DNA of 64,000 nucleotides from Aeromicrobium sp. Leaf245 (GTDB lineage: Bacteria; Actinomycetota; Actinomycetes; Propionibacteriales; Nocardioidaceae): assembly GCF_942548115.1 (NCBI RefSeq), contig NZ_OW824151.1:2914001-2978000 (forward strand). The letters run 5' to 3'. The notes below the pieces were generated by a model that did not search any database, was not told the DNA's origin, and saw only the letters and a program-made list of their open reading frames with translations. How positions within the stretch are numbered: position 1 is the stretch's first letter; each line of letters opens with the position of its first letter. The position numbers and the translations under genes were made by a program. Shown piece by piece: positions 18,728 to 26,009 of the stretch.

Positions 18728-19294
18728 GTGCCCGACCAGACGACCGCACTCGTGGTGGTGGACGTGCAGAACGACTTCTGCGAGGGCGGGTCGCTCGCGG
18801 TGGCCGGCGGTGCCGACGTCGCCCGTCGGGTCGCCGACCTGGTCGCCGAGGGACGGTACGCGACGGTCGTCGCCACGCGCGACCACCACGTCGATCCGGG
18901 GCCGCACTTCTCCGACACCCCGGACTTCGTGGACTCCTGGCCACGGCACTGCGTGGTCGGGACGTCCGGCGCGGAGCTGCACGCGCCGCTGACGACCGAC
19001 CTGTTCGACGCCGTCTTCCTCAAGGGCGAGTACGAGGCGGCCTACTCCGGCTTCGAGGGCGCCACGGAGGCGGGTGACTCCATGACCGCGTGGCTGCGCG
19101 AGCGCGGCATCACGACGCTCGACGTCGTGGGCATCGCGACCGACCACTGCGTGCGCGCGACGGCGCTCGACGGCGTGCGCGAGGGCTTCACGGTGCGCGT
19201 CGTCGAGGGACTGACCGCAGCGGTGAGCCCGGCCGGCCTCCCGGCGCTGCGTCAGGAGCTGGCGGCGGCGGGCGTCCGGGTCACGGAGCGCTGA
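18728..19294 (+). CDS. pncA: Nicotinamidase
   Basis: A 188-residue isochorismatase-fold amidase converting nicotinamide to nicotinate, which PncB then uses. The Asp-Lys-Cys triad is visible: Asp12 in VVDVQNDFCEGG, Lys in LKGEYEAAYSGF and Cys in GIATDHCVRATALDG; metal-binding His are in TRDHHVDPGPHF. GTG 18728 follows a strong AGGAGG. In mycobacteria this enzyme also activates pyrazinamide. Confidence 0.95.
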   Translation: MPDQTTALVVVDVQNDFCEGGSLAVAGGADVARRVADLVAEGRYATVVATRDHHVDPGPHFSDTPDFVDSWPRHCVVGTSGAELHAPLTTDLFDAVFLKGEYEAAYSGFEGATEAGDSMTAWLRERGITTLDVVGIATDHCVRATALDGVREGFTVRVVEGLTAAVSPAGLPALRQELAAAGVRVTER

Positions 19295-19418
19295 CCGCGG
19301 AGGCGGTCGACGCGTTCTGCGGCTGGTCGGGGGCGGGCGGCAGCACGAACAGCAGCGCGCCCAGGGCGACCACCGGGATCGAGGCGAGGACGTCGCGACG
19401 GGTCGGTGTGTGCTTCAT
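19281..19418 (-). CDS. Small single-span or exported peptide (45 aa)
   Basis: A short reading frame from ATG 19418 encodes 45 residues. An N-terminus TRRDVL resembles a twin-arginine signal, followed by one hydrophobic segment (about residues 11-28) and a small polar tail. CAGGCT sits 6 nt upstream, the same spacing seen at many starts in this window. It overlaps the pncA 3' end by 14 bp in the opposite direction. No family recognised; it could be non-coding. Confidence 0.4.
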   Translation of the reverse strand: MKHTPTRRDVLASIPVVALGALLFVLPPAPDQPQNASTASAVSAP

Positions 19419-19483
19419 GGCGCCAGCCTGACCGGCGCACCTGAACGCGCGGCGTCAGCGCGGTGAACGCGCGCCGCACACCC

Positions 19484-20521
19484 TCAGAGCAGCTCCTTGG
19501 CGAGCAGCTCGAGGGTCTCGTCACGCGCCGGCGAGGTGCGCGGGTCGGTGCCCAGGCGGGCCGACCCGACCGGGTGCAGCATGACCTCGTCGACGTCGAA
19601 CCGCTCGGCCAGCTCGCGCACCTGCGCGGCGGCACCGGCCGGGTCGCCGACGACCGAGCGGGCGGACCCCGCGTCGACCATGGCCTGCTGCTGCGGCGGC
19701 AGGTCGGTCGCCAGCGCGGTCTCGACGAGGTCGAGTGCCGTCAGGGGCTGGCCGGTGCGCAGCCGTGCCATGTTCTGCAGGTTCGGCAGGGCCTGGGCGT
19801 GGGCCTCGGCCTCGGTGGCGGCGACCGAGGCGTTGACCGTGAGGAAGGTGGTGGGCCGGTCCGCCAGGTCCGAGGGACGGAAGTTCGCGCGGTAGTGGGC
19901 GAGCGCCTCCTCCGTGCCGTGACCGGAGAAGTGGTGGGCGAACACGTAGGGCAGACCCTTGGCAGCCGCGAGCTGCGCCGAGTACATGGACGAGCCCAGC
20001 AGCCACAGGCGCGCCGTGGAGGCGGCGACGGGCGTGGCCTTGAGGATGTACTCGCGCTGCGGGATCGGCACGCGGACACCGCGACCGTCCATCAGCGCGG
20101 TGACGTCGTCGAGGTACTGCGGGAAGTTCTCGACGTCGGTGTCGTCGCGCCCGGCGGCACCCCGCAGGGCCCACGACGTGACGGGGTCGGACCCCGGGGC
20201 GCGACCGATCCCCAGGTCGATGCGGCCCGGGTAGGCGGCCTCGAGCAGCGCGAACTGCTCGGCCACGGCGAGCGGCGCGTGGTTCGGCAGCATCACCCCG
20301 CCGGATCCGACCCGGATCCGGTCGGTGGCCGACGCGAGGATGCCGATCAGCACCGGAGGACTGGTGGCGGCGACCGCGGCCATGTTGTGGTGCTCGGCCA
20401 CCCAGTAGCGCTCGAACCCGAGCCGGTCGGCGGTCTGGGCGAGCTGCACGGAGGCCGCGACGGCGTCGGACGTCGTCTGGTCGGTGCGGACGGGGACGAG
20501 GTCGAGGACGGACAAGCGCAT
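19484..20521 (-). CDS. LLM-class flavin-dependent oxidoreductase (MsnO8 family)
   Basis: A 345-residue luciferase-like (beta/alpha)8 enzyme. Typical blocks are LGFERYWVAEHHNMAAVAATSPPVLI, RIRVGSGGVMLPNHAPL, YPGRIDLGIGRAPGSDP, and LWLLGSSMYSAQLAAAKGLPYVFAHHF. It probably uses FMNH2 and O2 or reduced F420; the substrate is unknown. It is a stand-alone gene, 90 bp downstream of the secreted hydrolase, with a likely terminator between them. Confidence 0.88.
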   Translation of the reverse strand: MRLSVLDLVPVRTDQTTSDAVAASVQLAQTADRLGFERYWVAEHHNMAAVAATSPPVLIGILASATDRIRVGSGGVMLPNHAPLAVAEQFALLEAAYPGRIDLGIGRAPGSDPVTSWALRGAAGRDDTDVENFPQYLDDVTALMDGRGVRVPIPQREYILKATPVAASTARLWLLGSSMYSAQLAAAKGLPYVFAHHFSGHGTEEALAHYRANFRPSDLADRPTTFLTVNASVAATEAEAHAQALPNLQNMARLRTGQPLTALDLVETALATDLPPQQQAMVDAGSARSVVGDPAGAAAQVRELAERFDVDEVMLHPVGSARLGTDPRTSPARDETLELLAKELL

Positions 20522-20564
20522 ACGGGGGTCAACGCCGGAGGGCGCCGAAGACTTCCCTCGCCGG

Positions 20565-20590
20565 CCGGGCGCCCCCGAGACGGGGCCCGG
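20565..20590 (-). terminator. Terminator-like hairpin after the secreted hydrolase gene
   Basis: CCGGGC (20565-20570) and GCCCGG (20585-20590) enclose a further CCCC/GGGG pairing, giving a 9-10 bp GC stem with one bulge. It lies about 20 nt past the stop of the gene ending at 20612. There is no U-run, as is common in high-GC actinobacteria. Confidence 0.45.
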
Positions 20591-20611
20591 ACGGGTCCGG
20601 CACGACGGGCC

Positions 20612-23191
20612 TCAGACCACCTTCTTCAGCGTGCCGCTCGGGGTGAAGGTGGCGGTGCGCTTCTTGGTGGCACCCGCCGAGGTCTTCGTGCAGTAGCCGA
20701 AGCTGGTCCCGAGCCGGCTGTGCGGCTGACCCACCTTCCTGAGGACGCTCTCGACGGACGAGCCCGTCCTCAGCCGCGTGACGACTGCGTCGCTCGGGCG
20801 GGCCGCGCGGTCGCGACAGCCGTCGTTGGCGACGCCCTCGGCGCGCTCCCACGTCTGCAGGTACGCCTCGGCGCCTCGGGCCATGTCGTCGACGATGGCC
20901 TGCCCGCCCTGCTTGCGCAGGTCCTCGATCCAGTCGGGGTACAGCCCGTAGTGGGCCACGCCGTCGGTGTTGATGTCGTACACGCGGGTGCCGCTCACGT
21001 TCTTGTCGATCGTCACCCCGCCCAGCCCCTTGAACGGGTAGGTGACCTTGTCGGGGACGTCGGCGCCACGCGGGTCTCCCTGGGCGCCGAGGCCGTTGAT
21101 GTCGGCGCCGAACCCGAACCCGAAGTAGTACCGCGGGTCGGCCCAGGCGAGGTGCTGGCGCCACTTCTCGACGAAGCCGTCGCTGTCGCCGGCGTAGGGG
21201 GTGATGACGCCACCGGCCCGGTAGATGCGGGGGTAGGCGTCGGGGGTCGACCACGAGTGGCTCGACAGGACGCCCGGGTAGTCGATCCGCTCGACCAGGT
21301 CGAGGGAGGACTTCCGTGCCGCGACGCTCATGTGGTCCGGGTCGAACAGCATCTTCTTCTCGGCCATCCGCAGGATCGTGTGGTCACCGAGCGACGTGAG
21401 GCCGCGCGCGTTGCAGTGCGGACCCGAGGCGTACAGCGGGAGCTTGACCGGGATGTAGAGCTTCGCGATCGCGCCGAACAACGCGTCCTGCTCGGGCACC
21501 AGCGTGGGCGCCGTGAGCTGGCTGCGGTCCTCGACCCCCTCTTGGCCGTTCTCGCACGTCCTCATGTCCCAGAAGGACCCGGTCTCCAGGAAGTTGGCGC
21601 CGTTGATGAGCGGCGCGATGCCACCGGTGTCGCCGGCCACGCCGGACAGGGCGTTGTCGAACTTGTTGACCAGCTCCATCTGGCGGACACCGAGGTCGTG
21701 CACCTCGTCGAGCTGACGGTCGATCTCCGCCTTCGTGCACTGCGGCTGGTCGAGCTTGGTGGAGCAGCCGAACAGCACGCTGGTCTCGATGCCCATGACG
21801 ACGGCGAGCTTGCCGTCGTTGATGACCTTCCGCGCCTCGAACGGGTCGGTGACGATCCGGTACCAGCCCTTCCCGGGGCCGCCGTACTGGGCGTCGACGT
21901 ACCGCTCCAGGTTGCGCATCTGCTTGGCCTGCAGACGGATGCTGTCCATGTCGTCGCAGGAGTTGCGCTTGAGCGGGTAGACGGTGCACAGCTGGTTGTT
22001 CTCGACCAGGAGGTTCACGAACAGGCGTTGCCCGCCGCGCCACGACCGCTCCATCCACTTGTAGTAGGTCCCCTCGTGGGTCAGGGAGTCCGGCGCCGGC
22101 CAGTCCTTGAACGTCGGCCAGCCGACGGGGTCGTGGAAGCCGACGGGCGTGCCGCCCTTGCTCATGAGGTTCTCCAGCAGGGCACCCGCACCGTTGGCCA
22201 GCTGGTGGTCGAGGCAGTCGACGAGCGCGGCCTTGACGCCGTACGGGCTCCACGGGCGACCGCAGTGCACCTGCCCGCCGAGGAACTCGAAGGCCATGCC
22301 GTGGGTGTGGGCGTCGAGGTAGCCGCGCACCTCCTGGAAGGGCGAGGCACCGCGGTGCGGCTCCCCCTTCACGTTCGTGGTGATCTCCGGCCAGGCCGCG
22401 CAGCCGGTCGTGAGCCTGAGGGCGAACGGCGTCGAGTCCCGCTCGGTGAGCCGTCCACGGGCGTCGGCGCCGAGAACCTTCGCACCACGCGCGAACGTGA
22501 AGCCCTTCGCGGTGCGATCGACCGTCCAGGTGGTCCTCGCCGACGCGGTGGAGGTGCGGCCCACCACGCCGAGCAGCCCGACCGAGAGGAAGCTCTCGTC
22601 CTTCGCGAACAGCAGGTAGCTGCCGAGGTCGGTGGCCTGGAAGTGGAACGGCTCCGCGTCGGCGACGCTCGTCGCCGAGGTGCTCCAGCCGACGCCGGAG
22701 CGGCGGACCCACCGGCCGTCGGGGCCCTGAAGCGCGTAGCAGCCGCCCGCCATGGCGTAGCGGTCCGCGGGGACCGACGCCCTCTTCGCCGGTGCCAATC
22801 CGGGAAGCAAGGTCGGGTCCTTCTCGGCCCGTTGCGCCTCCACGGCCGAACGACCGGCGGCGGCCTGTATGGCGCTCGTGCGATCGGCGGTCCCTGCGGA
22901 GTCCGGTGTCCGTGACACGGCGTTCTTCGTCGCGGGATCGTTGTGCACGTGGTCGTGGCCGTCGTTCCCTGCGCCGCCCTGGAGGACGGAGACCGCGGCG
23001 GCGTCGGCCCCGTCGAGGCTCGTGCCGTCGACGGCGGCGTCGGGCGTCGCGTCACCGTGGAACTGCTCGGTCCAGGTGACGTAGGCGGGCAGCATCGCCG
23101 CGGTCAGCGTCATGGTCATGACCACGACCGCGATGCCCCAGCCGTGCCGACGCCTGCGTGTCATGCCGGGTCCAACGACGAACCTACCCAT
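20612..23191 (-). CDS. Large secreted metal-dependent hydrolase (membrane-dipeptidase-like)
   Basis: An 859-residue exported protein. A basic N-terminus and one hydrophobic segment (about 18-37) form a signal or anchor. Residues about 45-300 are a low-identity beta-rich region. From about 300 a TIM-barrel hydrolase is suggested by LDAHTHGMAFEFLGG, VVMGIETS, FDPDHMS and LSSHSWS, which together resemble the metal ligands of amidohydrolase and peptidase M19 enzymes. The C-terminal part (about 800-859) is SmpA/BamE-like or small-domain material (SVESVLRKVGQP). Ten or more cysteines fit an oxidised extracellular fold. ATG 23191 is used; ATG 23164 is possible. Exact substrate unknown. Confidence 0.7.
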   Translation of the reverse strand: MGRFVVGPGMTRRRRHGWGIAVVVMTMTLTAAMLPAYVTWTEQFHGDATPDAAVDGTSLDGADAAAVSVLQGGAGNDGHDHVHNDPATKNAVSRTPDSAGTADRTSAIQAAAGRSAVEAQRAEKDPTLLPGLAPAKRASVPADRYAMAGGCYALQGPDGRWVRRSGVGWSTSATSVADAEPFHFQATDLGSYLLFAKDESFLSVGLLGVVGRTSTASARTTWTVDRTAKGFTFARGAKVLGADARGRLTERDSTPFALRLTTGCAAWPEITTNVKGEPHRGASPFQEVRGYLDAHTHGMAFEFLGGQVHCGRPWSPYGVKAALVDCLDHQLANGAGALLENLMSKGGTPVGFHDPVGWPTFKDWPAPDSLTHEGTYYKWMERSWRGGQRLFVNLLVENNQLCTVYPLKRNSCDDMDSIRLQAKQMRNLERYVDAQYGGPGKGWYRIVTDPFEARKVINDGKLAVVMGIETSVLFGCSTKLDQPQCTKAEIDRQLDEVHDLGVRQMELVNKFDNALSGVAGDTGGIAPLINGANFLETGSFWDMRTCENGQEGVEDRSQLTAPTLVPEQDALFGAIAKLYIPVKLPLYASGPHCNARGLTSLGDHTILRMAEKKMLFDPDHMSVAARKSSLDLVERIDYPGVLSSHSWSTPDAYPRIYRAGGVITPYAGDSDGFVEKWRQHLAWADPRYYFGFGFGADINGLGAQGDPRGADVPDKVTYPFKGLGGVTIDKNVSGTRVYDINTDGVAHYGLYPDWIEDLRKQGGQAIVDDMARGAEAYLQTWERAEGVANDGCRDRAARPSDAVVTRLRTGSSVESVLRKVGQPHSRLGTSFGYCTKTSAGATKKRTATFTPSGTLKKVV

Positions 23192-23206
23192 GAGTCACAC
23201 CTCGAT

Positions 23207-23224
23207 CCGGTACGACCGTACCGG
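23207..23224. promoter_or_regulatory. 18-bp perfect palindrome before the secreted hydrolase
   Basis: CCGGTACG and CGTACCGG flank AC, a perfect 8-bp inverted repeat ending 16 bp from the ATG at 23191. On the gene strand it contains TACGGT, a possible -10, so a bound repressor would block initiation. The regulator is not evident. Confidence 0.5.
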
Positions 23225-23262
23225 TTCTTCGGCGGTGCGACCAGACCCCGCCGGACGCGCCG

Positions 23263-24147
23263 TCAGGCCACGTCGGCCGGCATCGACGACGGGAACGTGC
23301 CGAGCCGCTCGACCATGAACCCGCCGGGATAGCTGCGGATGCGGTGCGACCGGCGCGGGTCGTAGGGCCGGCGACGCGGTGGCAGCAGGCGCACGACCCT
23401 CCCCCGCAGACGCAGGGACCGCCGAGCGAGACCTTGCACCCAGCGCGGGGGGTCGGGGTAGCCGAACGCGCGCCTCAGCGGCGCGTCGAGGAGCGCCACG
23501 GCGAAGACCCGCATGACGCGCCTCAGCGGCCGGGGGTAGAAGTCGGCGAAGAGCGCCAACGTCGAGTCGGCGACGGCCCGGCCCCCCGGGTCGAAGGCGA
23601 AGTGCCTGGACTCGTACTCGTCCATGTGCCGCTCGAAGCCGGCGAGGTCCTCGGGCATCCCGGTGATCCCCATGAGGCGTCCCAGCCGGCGGTAGTACTG
23701 CACGGCCGCGACCTTCTCGGTCTCGGTCAGGGGACGCCAGCCGAACTCCTCGATCCAGCGCACGGGAGCGACGACGAAGGTGCAGAGCACGTACAGCATG
23801 TCGTCGTTGGCGATGTCGTAGCTGCCATGCATCTGGTTCATCCGACGGATCGCCGCACGCCCCTGCGGATTCTCCAGACCGTCCTCGAGCACGGTCTCGA
23901 GCACGATCACCGTGTCGTCGTGGCGCTTCTGGGTGCGCTCGGTGAACTCCTCCGTGGCGCCGAGGAGTCGGCCGATGCTGGGGACGGCGTACGTGCGGAA
24001 CAGCGCGAAGCTGAGCGCCTGCTGGATGTCCCACGGGAACTCGTGGTGTCCCGTGATGCGCGAGATGTCCTCGTAGTCGGTCGTCGGGTCGAGCGACTCG
24101 ATGCGCTCGACCCAGTGGTCGCGGGGCAGCAGGCCTGGGATCCGCAT
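23263..24147 (-). CDS. Oxygenase MpaB-family protein (DUF2236)
   Basis: A 294-residue helical protein of the MpaB/latex-clearing-protein-like family. Members are haem or di-iron oxygenases, and no canonical haem motif is certain here. Conserved-looking segments are FPWDIQQALSFALFRTYAVPSIGRLL, TQKRHDDTVIVLETVLEDG, NDDMLYVLCTFVVAPVRWIEEFGWRPLT, and the HFAFDPGGRAVADSTLALFADFYP region. The start is ATG 24147 with a GGAGA upstream. It faces a TetR gene across a perfect palindrome and is likely its target. Confidence 0.82.
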   Translation of the reverse strand: MRIPGLLPRDHWVERIESLDPTTDYEDISRITGHHEFPWDIQQALSFALFRTYAVPSIGRLLGATEEFTERTQKRHDDTVIVLETVLEDGLENPQGRAAIRRMNQMHGSYDIANDDMLYVLCTFVVAPVRWIEEFGWRPLTETEKVAAVQYYRRLGRLMGITGMPEDLAGFERHMDEYESRHFAFDPGGRAVADSTLALFADFYPRPLRRVMRVFAVALLDAPLRRAFGYPDPPRWVQGLARRSLRLRGRVVRLLPPRRRPYDPRRSHRIRSYPGGFMVERLGTFPSSMPADVA

Positions 24148-24188
24148 CGCTCGATCTCCGTCCGGCGGTGGGGTGGGTCGCGTCACTC

Positions 24189-24209
24189 TTGTTGGCGCGG
24201 CGCCAACAA
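24189..24209. promoter_or_regulatory. TetR operator, 21-bp perfect palindrome
   Basis: TTGTTGGCGC (24189-24198) and GCGCCAACAA (24200-24209) are exact inverted repeats around one G. The site lies between divergent MpaB and TetR genes, 41 bp from the former start and 67 bp from the latter, fitting joint repression. Confidence 0.7.
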
Positions 24210-24276
24210 TGCCACCGCTCGGGCGCGCCGTCAACGCCCGAGCACTCCGGCGGCCCGTCGTGGCAGGCTTCGTCGC

Positions 24277-24900
24277 GTGACGACGACTCCCGAGGGACCA
24301 CGCTGGCAACGGCTCGGCGCCGACCAGCGACGGTCGGAGATCCTCGCCGCGGCCACCACCGCCTTCGCGGCACGGCCCTACCCCGACGTGTCCCTGGCGG
24401 GCATCGCCCGCGACGCGGGCGTGGCGCGGGGACTCATCAACCACTACTTCGGCACCAAGCGCGACCTCTACCTCGAGGTGGTGCGCGAGGCCGCCACCGT
24501 GCCGTCGGTGGCCGTGGAGTCCCTGCCCGAGGGCACCGTGCACGAGCGGATCGACGCCGCGGTGACCTGGTACGTCGACTCCCTCGAGGCGGCCGGCACC
24601 ACCTGGATCGCTGCGGCCGACGCCCACGGCCTGGGCCGCGACCCCGCCCTGGAGCAGATCCTCGACGAGGCGGAGGGGGCCACCGTCGACCGCGTGCTCG
24701 AGGCGGTCGGTCTCACCCCGGGCGGCGCGCCCCAGGAGCTCCTGCGGGCCCTCGTCCGCACCTACGGGAACCTGGCGCGCTCGGCTGCGCGCGAGTGGCT
24801 CCTCCAGGGCACGCTCGACCGCGCACAGGTGCACGTGCTGCTCCGCGCCACGCTGGTGACGATCGTCGACGAGGTCGTGCCCACCGTGCTCGACGCCTGA
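24277..24900 (+). CDS. TetR/AcrR-family regulator
   Basis: A 207-residue regulator. N-terminal HTH (about residues 15-62) has VSLAGIARDAGVARGLINHYFGTKRDLY; the remaining helices form the ligand/dimer domain. It starts at GTG 24277, with CAGGCT 7 nt before. It likely represses itself and the divergent oxygenase through the palindrome at 24189-24209. Ligand unknown. Confidence 0.9.
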   Translation: MTTTPEGPRWQRLGADQRRSEILAAATTAFAARPYPDVSLAGIARDAGVARGLINHYFGTKRDLYLEVVREAATVPSVAVESLPEGTVHERIDAAVTWYVDSLEAAGTTWIAAADAHGLGRDPALEQILDEAEGATVDRVLEAVGLTPGGAPQELLRALVRTYGNLARSAAREWLLQGTLDRAQVHVLLRATLVTIVDEVVPTVLDA

Positions 24901-24917
24901 GCGGCCGCACGCCATCG

Positions 24918-24999
24918 GAGGTAGGGGACGCACCGGTCCCGGCCCTGATGAGGTGCGAGACCTACCTGGGGTCCGTCGGTCCGGTGCGTCACCTACCTC
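24918..24999. repeat. Imperfect long inverted repeat between convergent genes
   Basis: GAGGTAGGGGACGCACCGG (from 24918) pairs with CCGGTGCGTCACCTACCTC (to 24999), about 20 of 22 positions. The intervening sequence carries a second AGGTGCGAGACCTACCT unit that can pair with either arm. The position between the TetR stop and an alpha/beta hydrolase stop suggests a bidirectional terminator. Confidence 0.5.
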
Positions 25000-25032
25000 T
25001 GACGTGCCGAGCCCGGCCCGACGCGGGCGCGC

Positions 25033-25989
25033 TCAGAGCACGTCGCGCAGGAACGCCGACGTAGCCTGCACCGCGTCGGCGGCCGACGGACTCACGCCCG
25101 GCAGGCTGATGAAGCCGTGCAGCGCCTCGGGGAACTCCTGGAGCACCACGTGCACGCCCTGCTCCCCCAGCTGGGCCGCGTAGCGGCGACCGTTGTCGGC
25201 CAGCGGGTCGTGCCCGGCCACCAGCACCAGCGTCGACGGCAGCCCTGCGTGCGACGCGGCGCGGATGGGTGACGCGCGCCAGTCCAGCGTGCCGTACTGG
25301 TCGCCGAGGTAGCGCCGCACGAAGCCACGCATGTTCGACGAGGTGAGGACGGGCGCGTCGGCGAACTCGTCCTCGCTCGGCCACCGGTCGTACGCCTCCA
25401 CCCCGGGGTAGACCAGCACCTCGGCGCGCAGACGCGGCGCGCCGGCGTCCCGGGCCATCAGCGCGACCGTCGCCGCGAGGCCACCACCGGCGCTGTCGCC
25501 CATCACGGCCACCCGCTCGGGATCGACGTCGAGCTCCTCGGCGTGCTCGACGACCCACTGCAGCGCCGCCCACGCGTCGTCGACGCCGGCGGGGAACGGG
25601 TGCTCCGGCGCCAGCCGGTAGTCGAACGACAGCACCACGGCGCCCGTCCGTGCCGCCACGCGGCTCGCGAACCACGCCGACTGCTCGGGGTTGCCCTGCA
25701 CCCAGCCGCCGCCGTGGAGGTTGAGCACCACCGGCGGCGCGGTCGTGGCGGCCGGACCCCCGACGAGCCGGTGCTGCAGGAACCGGCGCGGACGGCCGTC
25801 GACGTCGACCAGGTGCTCGGTCGTGCGCACCGCGGGGTCGGCGGTGCCGAAGAGCCAGCGCCCGACGGGCGAGCGCTGGAGCCTCAGCCGCTGCGCACGC
25901 CGCTGCGCGAAGTCGTCGACCTCCTCGATCGGGGTCGACGACAGACGTTCGAGGACGCCGAACACGCGGGTCACCAGAGGCAGGGTCAT
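25033..25989 (-). CDS. Alpha/beta hydrolase, hormone-sensitive-lipase family esterase
   Basis: A 318-residue carboxylesterase of family IV. Oxyanion motif HGGGWVQGNP, nucleophile elbow GDSAGGGLA, catalytic Asp in VAGHDPLAD, catalytic His in EALHGFISL. No signal peptide; a short N-terminal cap lies before the core. It is separate from the helicase gene upstream by 20 bp, same strand. It probably hydrolyses small acyl esters. Confidence 0.9.
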   Translation of the reverse strand: MTLPLVTRVFGVLERLSSTPIEEVDDFAQRRAQRLRLQRSPVGRWLFGTADPAVRTTEHLVDVDGRPRRFLQHRLVGGPAATTAPPVVLNLHGGGWVQGNPEQSAWFASRVAARTGAVVLSFDYRLAPEHPFPAGVDDAWAALQWVVEHAEELDVDPERVAVMGDSAGGGLAATVALMARDAGAPRLRAEVLVYPGVEAYDRWPSEDEFADAPVLTSSNMRGFVRRYLGDQYGTLDWRASPIRAASHAGLPSTLVLVAGHDPLADNGRRYAAQLGEQGVHVVLQEFPEALHGFISLPGVSPSAADAVQATSAFLRDVL

Positions 25990-26009
25990 GGGGCCACGCT
26001 ACGGCGCGC

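Noticed and set aside
19463-22915. A 1150-codon open frame on the plus strand
   Set aside because: It lies antisense to the flavin oxidoreductase and the secreted hydrolase, both with clear family motifs. Its arginine/valine/glycine-rich product is the usual shadow of a high-GC gene.
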